Assembly: GCF_026340975.1 (NCBI RefSeq)
Contig: NZ_JAPEOS010000002.1
Span: forward strand, 2,043,001-2,107,000
Source: Streptomyces sp. NBC_01214
Lineage (GTDB): Bacteria; Actinomycetota; Actinomycetes; Streptomycetales; Streptomycetaceae
Reading direction: 5' to 3'
Length of the DNA: 64,000 nucleotides
This document shows, piece after piece, positions 52,979 through 62,203 of this stretch. The position numbers and the translations under genes are program-made. Below the pieces are notes generated by a model. The model ran no database searches. It saw only the letters and a program-made list of their open reading frames with translations, and had not been told where the DNA came from. Numbering within the stretch: the stretch's first letter is position 1; each line of letters opens with the position of its first letter.

Positions 52979-53060
52979 AGGGCGGAAGACAGGCCATTGT
53001 TGTAGGAACGATTGATTCCGCTGGCTAACCTTCCCCTGCACCTTCGGGGAAGGAAGCAGC

Positions 53061-53858
53061 GTGAACAGCATCATCGTGGTTCCGGGACCCACCATGTCCC
53101 CGGCCGCACAGATCCGCCTGGCACCGGGGCAGACCCTCCGGTTCGGCCGTGAACCCCTTCGGCGCAACGGCACCGGTATCGGTACGGGTATCGGCACCGG
53201 CACCGGGAGCGGCCCGCACGCCCTGCACGTCCCGCACGCCGGCGTCTCCCGTTCGGCGGGGGAGATCACCGCCACGGCCACGTACTGGTCGCTCAGCAAC
53301 TTCTCCCGCTCGGCGACGTACGTGGTGGAGAACCCCGAGGGCGCCGGCGAACACATCAAGATCGCCCCCGGCCGCCTCGACGCACCCGTTCCGTTCGAAT
53401 TCGCCCGGCTCGTCCTGCCCGCCGGCTCCGAACTGCTCACCCTGGACGTCTGGGCGCCGCGCCACGACTACGCCGACCGCGACGATCCCGGTGAGCCCGA
53501 CGGGGAGCCGACCGCACTGCCCTTCCCGCTCGACCGCTCCAGCCGGTACTTCCTGGTCCTCACCGCACTCTGCGAGCCGAGGCTGCGCGGCGAACCGCAC
53601 GCACCCCTGCCCACCGTCGAGCAGGTGGTCGAACGGCTGAAGCCGTCCTGGCCCGCGGCCAACCGCGCCGCCGTGCAGTGGAACATCGACTACCTCGCGG
53701 TCAAACTGCGCCTCAAGCCCGGTCCCGACACGGTGGATCCGGGGCCGCGACTGGTCGGCAAGAAGGAGACCCTGGTCTCGCTGGCCCTGCGCTTCGACCT
53801 CGTCCGCGAGACGGACCTGGCGGCCCTGCCGGCCGCCCCGACCGGTACCGCCCGCTGA
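53061..53858 (+). CDS. Uncharacterised protein preceding the kinase, FHA-like in places
   Basis: A 265-residue cytoplasmic protein. The beta-rich first half (LAPGQTLRFGR...HAGVSRSAGEITATATYWSLSNFSRSATYVVEN) resembles an FHA phosphothreonine-binding domain, interrupted by a Gly-Thr-Ile repeat (about 37-52). The second half is helical with VEQVVERLKPSWPAANRAAVQWNIDYLA. It ends in a CTGA overlap with the kinase frame. A protein that reads the kinase's phosphorylation state is a reasonable guess from linkage. Confidence 0.72.
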   Translation: MNSIIVVPGPTMSPAAQIRLAPGQTLRFGREPLRRNGTGIGTGIGTGTGSGPHALHVPHAGVSRSAGEITATATYWSLSNFSRSATYVVENPEGAGEHIKIAPGRLDAPVPFEFARLVLPAGSELLTLDVWAPRHDYADRDDPGEPDGEPTALPFPLDRSSRYFLVLTALCEPRLRGEPHAPLPTVEQVVERLKPSWPAANRAAVQWNIDYLAVKLRLKPGPDTVDPGPRLVGKKETLVSLALRFDLVRETDLAALPAAPTGTAR

Positions 53859-55222
53859 CCAGGAGAGCCGGGCCCCCCGGCGCCCTCCGGGTCCCGGCCG
53901 GCTACCGCATCGGCCCCTGGGTCGTCGGGCAGCTGCTGGGGGCCGGCGCCTTCGGCAGCGTCTACGCGGCCCTGCGCGCCGTACCGGAACCGGGCCTGCC
54001 CGGCCGGGCCGCGCTCAAGGTCCTCGCGACCGGCACCCGCACCCCGCGCCAGCTCCGGCACCTGGTCGAACTCGCCGAGCGCGAGACCGAGGTACTGCGC
54101 CGGGTGCGCACGCCCCGGCTGATCCGGCTGTACGAGGTGCTCACGGTCGACGACCCCGGCCGGCCCGAACTCGACGGCGCCACCGTCCTCGTCCTGGAGG
54201 AGGCGCAGGGCTCCCTGGACACCCTGCTGGCCGACGGAGTGCCACGGACCGGGCCCGCCCTGCTCGCCCAGGTCTGCGAGGGGCTCGACCAACTGCACCG
54301 GGCGGGCTGGGTGCACGGCGACCTCAAGCCGGGCAACGTCCTGCTGATGGCCGACGGCACGGCACGACTGGGCGACTTCAACATGGCCGCGGAGCTGGAG
54401 GGCACCCACGCCTACTCCCCGGCCTTCGCCACGCCCGACTACACCCCGCCGGACCTGCTCTGGTCGGAGGTCGGCGAACGCGGTACGAAGATCCGCCCGA
54501 CGGCCGACATCTGGGCCTTCGGCGTACTGGCCCACGTCGTCCTGACCGGCGCCCTACCGCTGCCCGGCGGCACCCCCGCCGCCCGCCGGGACGCCGCGCT
54601 GCGCTACGCCAGGGGCGAGGAGGAGCTGCGGCTGTCGCCGGAACTCCCGGAGCACTGGCGGGACATCGTCCGCGACTGCCTGGCCCGAAGACACGAGGAC
54701 CGGGCCGCGCACACTGCCGCGTCGCTGCTGAGCCGGGTGGCGGCGGCGGTCGCCGCCCCGTCGCCCGCCCCGCCGACCCCGCCCGTTCCCGTACCGCATC
54801 GGCGGCGCCGCGCGCTGATCGCGGCCGGGGCGGTGGCGCTCGCGGCCGGCCTGGGCGCCGTATGGGGTTCGGGCCTGTTCCACTTCGGAGACTCCGCCGG
54901 GGTACTGGGGTACGACCGGTGCTGGCGCGGGGCGGTCTGCTTCTTCTCGGAGGAGGACGGCCGGGGCGAGATGTGTTCGTGGGTCGACGGCAGCGCCGAC
55001 TGGATCGACGGCCCGGCCCCCTGCCCCTGGACGGCCCGCAGCGCGCCCCGCTCGGTCTTCAACAACGGGTTCGACCTCACCGAGGGCGCGACCAAGGTCG
55101 ACGTCGTCTACTACGGCCAGCCGGCCCAGCAGGAGCCGCTGGGCTGCGTGAAGGTGCGGACGAGGACCAACGTGAGCGGCACGGCCCCGCCGCGCTCCCA
55201 CGCCTGGGTGCCGAACTGCTGA
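53855..55222 (+). CDS. Membrane Ser/Thr protein kinase with extracellular I36-like domain
   Basis: A 455-residue Hanks-type kinase, if started at CTG 53855. GAGAFGSVY is the glycine loop, Lys55 the ATP lysine, and HGDLKPGN (Asp156) the catalytic loop. The metal motif is DFN (Asp174) rather than DFG. A helix at about 328-350 leads to a Cys-rich external domain of about 100 residues (CWRGAVCFFSEEDG...SVFNNGFD). No ATG, GTG or TTG lies between GTG 53678 (deep in the upstream gene) and the kinase domain. A CTG inside the CTGA overlap is the best start I can see. Confidence 0.8.
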   Translation: MTRRAGPPGALRVPAGYRIGPWVVGQLLGAGAFGSVYAALRAVPEPGLPGRAALKVLATGTRTPRQLRHLVELAERETEVLRRVRTPRLIRLYEVLTVDDPGRPELDGATVLVLEEAQGSLDTLLADGVPRTGPALLAQVCEGLDQLHRAGWVHGDLKPGNVLLMADGTARLGDFNMAAELEGTHAYSPAFATPDYTPPDLLWSEVGERGTKIRPTADIWAFGVLAHVVLTGALPLPGGTPAARRDAALRYARGEEELRLSPELPEHWRDIVRDCLARRHEDRAAHTAASLLSRVAAAVAAPSPAPPTPPVPVPHRRRRALIAAGAVALAAGLGAVWGSGLFHFGDSAGVLGYDRCWRGAVCFFSEEDGRGEMCSWVDGSADWIDGPAPCPWTARSAPRSVFNNGFDLTEGATKVDVVYYGQPAQQEPLGCVKVRTRTNVSGTAPPRSHAWVPNC

Positions 55223-55389
55223 GGGCCACCAGGAACGGGCGGGCCCGTCTCCCCGCCGCCCGACCGAGCGATTCGAGCCAATCGAGCCGGGTGCTCCAGG
55301 CCGTCCTGTGCGCGGGCTGCCTGGTCCTGGTCTTCGCGCTGCCGAAGGTACGGGGTCGGGAGCTCGGCGAGTGACGCGTCCGGCAGGGC

Positions 55390-56652
55390 TCAGGCCAAGT
55401 CCGCCACGAGCAGGTCGAGCGTGGCCTCCTCGTGGAGGGCCATGCCGAGCGCGGTCATGGCGGGGGCGAGGCCCGGATCCCAGTCCGCGGTGGTCGGTGC
55501 GCCGGTGAGCGGGTGCTGCGGGACGTTGCGGGCCCGGGTGCGCGCGGCGAGCTGCTCGTAGTCCGCGGCGCCCATCCGCCACGGCTCCGCGCCGTAGCGG
55601 TGGACCACGCGGTTGGCCAGGGCGATGCCCGGCCAGTCGAAGTCCCCGTGGTAGGCGAAGCGGCAGCCGGTGGCGGCGAGGGCGTCGAGGAGGGTGAGGA
55701 CCACGGTCGCGGCACTCCCCGAGGTGCACACGAGGGGTCGTGCGCAGGCGGCGTCGGCCGCGGCCTCCACCACGCGCGGGTTCTCACAGATGCGGATGAG
55801 CGTGCCGGCCGGCAGCGAGAGCCGCAGGGCGTGCACGTCGCGCAGGGTGAGGTGGGTCTCCACGTGGTGCACCGCCCGTTCGTACAGGGCGCGTTCCCGC
55901 CAGCTTCCGCCGTCGGGGCGCAAGCCGTAGGCGAGCACCGTGCTGGAGACCTCGTCCGGTGTGACGGAGGCGAGCCGCCACACGGCACGGCGTCCGGCCG
56001 CGTCGTCGGGGAGCTCGATGTCGTGGGCGAGGGCGATGCCCCGTTGGACGAGGCGCGCCAGCCAGGTCCCGTCGTCCAGGCCGTGGGCGGATCCGGTGGC
56101 TTCGGCGGCGAGGTCGCCCCGGCCCCACGCATCGGCCCGCTCGGGACCGAAGAGCAGGACGAGGACCTGGACCGCCTGCTGGAGGGTGCGGACCGCCGTT
56201 GCGGGGGGAACACCGCGGGGTACGCCCGCGCGGCGCAGTCCGTCGTACCACCGCCAGGCCCAGTCCTCGTCGCCGAGTCGGCAACCCTCCAGGGACGAGG
56301 CGAGCGAGGACCACACCTGATCGCGCTGCGCCAGGGCCTGCGTCCGGACGGCGCGGCGATCGGTGAGCGGCGGTCCGAGTTCCTGGAGCACGTCCTTGAG
56401 ACCGAGGCCGGCTGCCGAGGAACGCAGCCGGGTGTCGAGCGAGTCGAGCCGCACCGCCGCGACGGCCCCCGTGACCGGCTTGCCGAGCAACAGCGACAGG
56501 TCGTTCCTCTCCTGTACCGCCAGTCCGGACAGCCGCACCGAACCGGTGGCCCGGAGGCCGTTGCCCTCCAGGCGCTTGCGCGCCGATTCCCAGAGCCGGA
56601 CGAGGCCGGGCCCGGCCAGCCAGTCGCGCGTCGCGGCGGGGAGCCGGCTCAT
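55390..56652 (-). CDS. jetD: JetD, Wadjet nuclease subunit (TIGR02679/DUF2399)
   Basis: A 420-residue protein. The N-terminal part resembles DUF3323. The C-terminal DUF2399 is a Toprim-like nuclease domain with Glu290 in ICENPRVVEA and Asp337/Asp339 in YHGDFDWPG, the usual metal-binding acidic set. In Wadjet systems JetD cuts plasmid DNA caught by the JetABC SMC complex. The ATG at 56652 overlaps the jetC stop by 4 bp. It is the last gene of the operon. Confidence 0.9.
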   Translation of the reverse strand: MSRLPAATRDWLAGPGLVRLWESARKRLEGNGLRATGSVRLSGLAVQERNDLSLLLGKPVTGAVAAVRLDSLDTRLRSSAAGLGLKDVLQELGPPLTDRRAVRTQALAQRDQVWSSLASSLEGCRLGDEDWAWRWYDGLRRAGVPRGVPPATAVRTLQQAVQVLVLLFGPERADAWGRGDLAAEATGSAHGLDDGTWLARLVQRGIALAHDIELPDDAAGRRAVWRLASVTPDEVSSTVLAYGLRPDGGSWRERALYERAVHHVETHLTLRDVHALRLSLPAGTLIRICENPRVVEAAADAACARPLVCTSGSAATVVLTLLDALAATGCRFAYHGDFDWPGIALANRVVHRYGAEPWRMGAADYEQLAARTRARNVPQHPLTGAPTTADWDPGLAPAMTALGMALHEEATLDLLVADLA

Positions 56653-59600
56653 ACGGACACCAGGCGTCGATGCCGACCGTTCCACGTGTAGTGCAAGGTG
56701 GCGACCCCGCGTGCGTGCGGGTCGCGGAGGCACTCGTAGATGTGCAGGGAGGGCACCTCGGGCCAATTGCCCATGAGCCTCTCGCTGGTGAGTACGAAGT
56801 CGAGGTCGAGGTCGACGAGGATGCGGCCGAGCCGGCCGTGGGTGGGTTCGTCGACCTTGGCGAAGGCGTCGTCGAGGAGGATCAGCCGGGGAGCGTGCGG
56901 CGCTGACTCACCGAGGGTGGTGAAGTGGGCCGCGGCCGCGGCGAAGAGCACGAGGTAGGACAGCACGCGCTGTTCGCCCTGGCTGAGGCCGGTGCGTCCG
57001 GTGAGCTTGCGCTTGCGGCCGGGGACGGCGTCCTCGACCACGAAGGTGTAGAAGCGGAACCAGTCGCGGTAGTCCAGCGCGGTGCGCAGGTGGGCGGCGT
57101 ACCCGGCGGACGGATCGGTCCGGCGGGCTTCCTCGATCCGGCGCTGTAGCACCTCGCGCAGCTGCTCGCCCTGCTCACGGGTGCGCAGGATCGACGGACT
57201 GCGCAACAGTTCGACGGCCGCCCGCACGTCGGCGTCGACGTCCTCGTCCAGCTTCCACTGCAGCTCCACGCCGAGCCCGTGTGAGGTCCGTACGGTCTTG
57301 AGGGTGTCGTTCAGCGCCGAGACGAGGTTGGCGGCGGTGACGACCTGCGTCGAGAGGTGGTCACCGAGTTCGCCGGTGAGGAAGCGTTGGAACACCTCGC
57401 TCTCACGCTCGGTGAGTCGACCGCGCGCTTCGGCGGCCCGAGCAGCAATGCGTTCTCCGACGACGGCGACGTCGTGCGGACCGTGGTCATCGACCAGGCG
57501 GCAGACCTTGATCCCGGTGAGTTCCTCGAGCTGCGCGTCGTACCCGCCGGCCAACTGGTCGCGCAGCGCCGTGTGCCCGTTGAGGAGCGTGCTGTCCGAG
57601 ACCTCCTTCCTCGAAGGGGCGAGGCCGCCCCGTACCGCATCGGCCAGCTCGCGCAGGGACCGGATGCGGTCACGGACGTTCGCGCCGGGGTCGTCCAACA
57701 GCAGTGCGGGCAGGGAAGAACGGTCCAGCCCGGCGCCACGGATCACCTCCGGACGACCGACCGCACCGCGCAGGGCGCTTCCCGCGGTGATGACGGCCGT
57801 CTGTTGGTCCCGCAGCAGTTCGCTGCTCCGCTTCTCCTCCTCTTCCGCGCGGACCCTCTGGTCGCGGAGCTCTTCGTGCCCCCGTTGGGCTCCCGGCAGT
57901 GCCCGGGCGGCGGCGGAGACGCGCTGCTTGGCTTCCTCTTCGCGGGCGAGGACCTCCTCCTCGGAGGAGCCGATGGCTTCCTCGCGGGTGCGCAGGTCCT
58001 GCTGGGCCCTGCGCAGTTCACCGAGTCGCAGGCCGTAGCCTTCCGCTGCCTCCAGGCGGTCGCGGTGGGCCCGTGCGTACCTGGTGTGATCGGCCCGGTG
58101 CCGGTCCAGCCCGTCGGCGACGCCCCGGATGGCCCGGCACATGCCTCCGATGCCGCCGAGCAGGGTGGCGAGGGCGATCCGTACGCCTCCCAGGGCGCCG
58201 GCATCGGTGGGGAGGTCGTGGGCCGTCGCGGTCGCCTCCGCTTCGCTCCGGGCGGCCACGGCCAGGGTGCGCGCCTCCTCGGCCAGGCGGGCCGCCTTCG
58301 TCGCCTTGGCGGTCACGGTCCGCAGGTCCTTCTCCCCGGAGTCGAGCTCGTGCCAGGCGCGGGTGAGGGACTGCGGCCGGGGGAAGTCGCGTTCGGCCGA
58401 CGCCAGGTTCCGGCGGAGGGCGTCGAGCCCGTCGAGTCGTCCGCGGTGGTCGGACAGCAACTCCTCCGTTTCCGCCCGCCGGACTTCCAGTTCGGCGATC
58501 TTTCGGCGTCGTGTCTCGGCGCGTACGGCGGCGCCCACGTATTCGGCACCGGCCTTGGCATGGTGGCCGCGGAGGGGACCGAGGCGCCAGCTGCCGTCGT
58601 AGTGCACCGAGCTGGTGGCGACGGCTTCCCGGGCCGGGGCGAGGGCGATGGCGGACAGGAGGTGCTGGACCCGTTCGGGGGCGATGCCGCCGTCCGGTGG
58701 GGCGGCGGGGCGCAGCGCGGCGGCCAGCGTCGAACCGTCCGGCAGTACGGTCGCGGGCTGGAGCAGAACGTCTCGCGTCAGGGGATCGAGGAGCGTTCCG
58801 TCCGCAGTCACCCAGGCGTCCAGGACCCCGCTCGCTTCGAGCGCTGCCTCCAGACCTGCCCGGTCGGTCGGGGACAGCTCGTCGGCGAAGTCCACCAGCC
58901 GGTAGAAGGGCGCTCCGGTCCCCGGACCGCGTTCGGCGGAGCGGTGGTGGGGGACCGGCGGCTGCGGATCGGTCCGCCGCTCCCACTCCTCCTGCTCCGC
59001 GGTCAGGAGGTCGCGTTCCTCGGTGAGCCGGGCGACGCGCAGCGCGAGGGCGTCGCGCTGTCGGGTCAGTCGCACACCGTACGGCTCCAGCACCGTCAGG
59101 GCGGTCCGCTTCGCCTGCCCGTCGATGTCGGGCGGCAGCACGCGCTCCGCGAAGGGGGCCTGCACCGAGGTCTCCCGGGCGAGGGTCGCTCGGACGGGGT
59201 CCAACGGAGGGCAGTCCGCGCCGGCCACGGCCCGGACGTGCTCCAGCCAGGCCTCCACCTGACGGACGTAGCCCCCGCTCTCCTCGGCCACCTTTTCCCG
59301 ATGGCCCTCGAGGCGGCCCGCGGCATCCTCCGCCTCCCCTTCGAGCCGTTCGTGTTCGGCATCCGCAGCAGCCGCCCGCTCCCGTGCCTCCGCCGCCCGT
59401 GCCACCAGGCCGACCACCTCTTGGACCCTGCGGGTCCGGTGCTTCACCACCGTGCCGGCGTCCTCCAGCTGTCCTTGCCAGGACCGCAGCGCGGATTCCG
59501 TTGCCGCGGCGTCCACGGCGACCACCCGTTGGTGGCGCACGACGTGGACGTCCGCGTCAGGTCCCGTGAGTTCCGCCGTGGAAGCTCCGGCCACGTCCGT

Positions 59601-60881
59601 TCGGGGTTGGCCGACGGCCTCGCCGAGGTGCCCGGTGGGGAGTCCTGCCCGCTCGGCCTGCACCACGAGCTCGCGGTGATCCGTAGCCAGTTCGCCGAGG
59701 CGTTCGCCCAGATGTGCGATGCCCTCGGCCAGGCGGTCTGCCGCGCCCTCTTCCGCGTCGTGCGCCGTGGTGAGCGCGGCGAAGGACGTGCCGGCCGCCG
59801 TGCCCAGGGCGCCGACCGTGGTCCGGCGTTCGGACAGCTCTTCCAAACTGCGGTACGCGCTGCTCGCACGCAGGGCGTCGAGTTCGGTCCGGGCGGCCTG
59901 CTCCTCCTCGCGCAGCGCGTGCAGCCGTGCGGCGGCCTCGGCTTCGTGTTCCTTCAGGGCGCCCGTCTTCTTCGCAGCCTCTCCGGCCTGTAGGCGTCGC
60001 TGACCCAGGGCGTCCAGTTCCCCGTCGACCTGCTGCGCGGTCCTGAGCAGCACTCCGGACAGATAGCCGCGGTAGTCGCCCAGGAAGGTGCGAAGGGCCC
60101 GGTCGGTACGCTCCAAGCGGCCGAGCTCCTCCCGGACGGCGTCGAGGTCGTGGAGGTTGCGCGCCACCTTCTCCACCACGTCGTCGTCGAGGCCCGGCAG
60201 AGTCTCGCTCAGGAGGGAGGCGAGCCCGCCGGACTCGATCCGGTCCCCGACGGTGGGACGGCGCAGCCGGTGGAGGAGCTGTGTGAGGTTGCGGTACCTC
60301 GTTGCATCGGTGATGCCGAACAGCTCGCGGGCGACCCGCGCGCGGTGCTGGACGGAACGGTCCGTGACGTTCTCCGCGCCGACGACCTCCTTGAGGCGGT
60401 CGACCGGCAAGGGCCTGCCCGCCTCGACCAGGTGGAAGTCCTCGCCGACCCGCAGCGGGGTGACGAAGAAGACCGGCACGGCCTTCTTCGTCGACTTCGA
60501 AGCCCGGATGGCCGCTCCGAGGGTGAGGTACCGGTCATCACCGTCGTCCGTCCTCATGTGGAACTCGACCCACAGGTATCCGAGGCGGTTCGTCTGCTCG
60601 AAGCCGTCCAGCATCAGCCAGACCAGGCTCGTTCGGCCCGTACCCGTGGCGTCCAGCGCGCGCGAGTCGCCGTCCAGCAGGTACGGGAGCAACATCTCCA
60701 GGGCCTTCGACTTGCCGGCGCCGTTCTTGCCGCGCAGCAGCAACCGTCCGTCGCCGAAGTCGAATTCCTGCTCGTCGTACTGCCAGACGTTGAGGATGGC
60801 CGCGCGGTGCAGGCGAAAGCGCGTGCCGGCCGCAGTGGCGGACCGCTGAAGCGGGATGGGGCCGTTCGCGCCCGGGGTCAT
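56649..60881 (-). CDS. jetC: JetC, SMC-like ATPase of Wadjet (TIGR02680)
   Basis: A 1410-residue SMC/SbcC-like ATPase. Walker A is GKNGAGKS (51-58). The signature segment TGLSQGEQRVLSYLV and Walker B LILLDDAFAKVDEP lie near the C-terminus (about 1315-1370). Between them are long coiled-coil arms rich in Arg/Glu/Ala and a central hinge-like region (about 620-790). It forms the motor that extrudes DNA loops and recognises small circular DNA. It overlaps jetB and jetD by 4 bp each. Confidence 0.93.
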   Translation of the reverse strand: MTPGANGPIPLQRSATAAGTRFRLHRAAILNVWQYDEQEFDFGDGRLLLRGKNGAGKSKALEMLLPYLLDGDSRALDATGTGRTSLVWLMLDGFEQTNRLGYLWVEFHMRTDDGDDRYLTLGAAIRASKSTKKAVPVFFVTPLRVGEDFHLVEAGRPLPVDRLKEVVGAENVTDRSVQHRARVARELFGITDATRYRNLTQLLHRLRRPTVGDRIESGGLASLLSETLPGLDDDVVEKVARNLHDLDAVREELGRLERTDRALRTFLGDYRGYLSGVLLRTAQQVDGELDALGQRRLQAGEAAKKTGALKEHEAEAAARLHALREEEQAARTELDALRASSAYRSLEELSERRTTVGALGTAAGTSFAALTTAHDAEEGAADRLAEGIAHLGERLGELATDHRELVVQAERAGLPTGHLGEAVGQPRTDVAGASTAELTGPDADVHVVRHQRVVAVDAAATESALRSWQGQLEDAGTVVKHRTRRVQEVVGLVARAAEARERAAAADAEHERLEGEAEDAAGRLEGHREKVAEESGGYVRQVEAWLEHVRAVAGADCPPLDPVRATLARETSVQAPFAERVLPPDIDGQAKRTALTVLEPYGVRLTRQRDALALRVARLTEERDLLTAEQEEWERRTDPQPPVPHHRSAERGPGTGAPFYRLVDFADELSPTDRAGLEAALEASGVLDAWVTADGTLLDPLTRDVLLQPATVLPDGSTLAAALRPAAPPDGGIAPERVQHLLSAIALAPAREAVATSSVHYDGSWRLGPLRGHHAKAGAEYVGAAVRAETRRRKIAELEVRRAETEELLSDHRGRLDGLDALRRNLASAERDFPRPQSLTRAWHELDSGEKDLRTVTAKATKAARLAEEARTLAVAARSEAEATATAHDLPTDAGALGGVRIALATLLGGIGGMCRAIRGVADGLDRHRADHTRYARAHRDRLEAAEGYGLRLGELRRAQQDLRTREEAIGSSEEEVLAREEEAKQRVSAAARALPGAQRGHEELRDQRVRAEEEEKRSSELLRDQQTAVITAGSALRGAVGRPEVIRGAGLDRSSLPALLLDDPGANVRDRIRSLRELADAVRGGLAPSRKEVSDSTLLNGHTALRDQLAGGYDAQLEELTGIKVCRLVDDHGPHDVAVVGERIAARAAEARGRLTERESEVFQRFLTGELGDHLSTQVVTAANLVSALNDTLKTVRTSHGLGVELQWKLDEDVDADVRAAVELLRSPSILRTREQGEQLREVLQRRIEEARRTDPSAGYAAHLRTALDYRDWFRFYTFVVEDAVPGRKRKLTGRTGLSQGEQRVLSYLVLFAAAAAHFTTLGESAPHAPRLILLDDAFAKVDEPTHGRLGRILVDLDLDFVLTSERLMGNWPEVPSLHIYECLRDPHARGVATLHYTWNGRHRRLVSV

Positions 60882-62203
60882 AGCGGCAGCTCCTGCTGTA
60901 TGTCGATGCCGGGTGTCGCTCCGGCGGGCCGGCGTTCGGTGACGTGGGTGGCGTAGCGCGCAGCCGCGGCGAGGAGAACCCAGTGGGTGTCGGCGGCGCG
61001 GGCGCCCAGCACGTCGGTGACGGAGCGGCCCTCCGGGACCGTGTCCGCGTACCCCTCGGGCAGCCCCTGACCCGTGGAGCGGAGCGGGCCGGCGGGAGCC
61101 ACCATCCGCATCCGGCTCAGCAGGTCCAAAACCGCCTTCCGCAGCGAGGCGGGGTCCTCCAGGTAGTCGCGCTGCCAGGTGCCGCGCTGCCCGTACTCGG
61201 TGATGAGCTCGGCCAGCAGCTCGTCCACCAGGCCGTCCGCAACGGCGACCCCGATGACGAGTCGCCCTCCTGTTGCCGGGTGTCCCGGCTCGGCAGGCCG
61301 CAGTCGTTCCACGAGGCGCTCCACCAGGAGGAGCGAGGCCTGGGCGACGGTTCCGGTGCCGGGCAGGTGCACGTCCGTGAGCTCCTCCTCGGGGTCCACC
61401 AGCGCCACGCCCTCGCCGCGGATCTCGGCCTCGAGTCCCAGGAGCTCGGAGAACGCCTGGGACTCGCGGCGTTGTCTGGTCCGCAGCCAGTCCCGCTCGG
61501 CATCGGTCAGCTCGTCCAGGTACACGACGGGCGTTTCCACGAGTATCCGGCGCACGTAGGTGCGGGGACCGCCGAACCCGGGGTCGGCAGCCCGCCTCAC
61601 CAGGTCCGCCCCGTCCAGGCTCTGCGCGAGCGGACCGGCAACGATGATCCGGGCGACCTCGCGGTCCACCGTGATCAGGGCCTCGCCGCCTTCGTCCTGC
61701 ACGAGCGAGCCCACACTGCCGTGGGTTTCCGTCAGGACCCCCCAGTCGATCAACTGGCGTAGGGCGGCGATCAGGGTCCGCTTCTCCACGGCCCGGCCCG
61801 TCTCCTCCAGCTCGATGCCCGCGTCGGCCGCTGCGGCCCTGATGTCAGCGACCAGCTGGGAAAGCAGCATCTGCTCCGGGGCCGTCACCAGCACGGAGAG
61901 CGCGAGCGCGAGACAGGAATAGGTGCGCGGAGTGAAGGCGGCACCGGTGGACCGCTCCAGCCGGTGCCCTGCGCCGGCGCCCAACCCGGCCTTGAACAGC
62001 CGGGCGTAGGAGGTGTCGACCAGGAGCCGGTAGCCGAGCACCTGCTGGAACCGTTTGCCCAGCCAGTCGGCGTGCCGTCGGATCAGGGGGAACAGGTCCG
62101 CGTGGGGGCCGACCGACGTCACCAGGGGGTGGGCGAGGAGCAGCCGCCCGGCGGCGCGGCGTTCGGTGGCCAGAGCCACGTCGTGTGCCGAGGGGAGCGT
62201 CAC
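60878..62203 (-). CDS. jetB: JetB, Wadjet KITE-type subunit (TIGR02678/DUF2398)
   Basis: A 441-residue protein of the DUF2398/TIGR02678 family. Winged-helix-like segments (EKRTLIAALRQLIDWGVLTE, VQDEGGEALITVDREVARII) and the central PRTYVRRILVETPVVYLDELTDAERDWLR region are recognisable. It bridges the JetC heads with JetA, as MukE/MksE does in related complexes. The GTG at 62203 overlaps the jetA stop (GTGA), and its stop overlaps jetC. There is no membrane segment. Confidence 0.9.
   Translation of the reverse strand: MTLPSAHDVALATERRAAGRLLLAHPLVTSVGPHADLFPLIRRHADWLGKRFQQVLGYRLLVDTSYARLFKAGLGAGAGHRLERSTGAAFTPRTYSCLALALSVLVTAPEQMLLSQLVADIRAAAADAGIELEETGRAVEKRTLIAALRQLIDWGVLTETHGSVGSLVQDEGGEALITVDREVARIIVAGPLAQSLDGADLVRRAADPGFGGPRTYVRRILVETPVVYLDELTDAERDWLRTRQRRESQAFSELLGLEAEIRGEGVALVDPEEELTDVHLPGTGTVAQASLLLVERLVERLRPAEPGHPATGGRLVIGVAVADGLVDELLAELITEYGQRGTWQRDYLEDPASLRKAVLDLLSRMRMVAPAGPLRSTGQGLPEGYADTVPEGRSVTDVLGARAADTHWVLLAAAARYATHVTERRPAGATPGIDIQQELPL

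Noticed and set aside
55291..55374. A 27-codon frame with a hydrophobic stretch after the kinase
   Set aside because: It is too short to judge, has no ribosome-binding site, and could be chance in this GC-rich gap.
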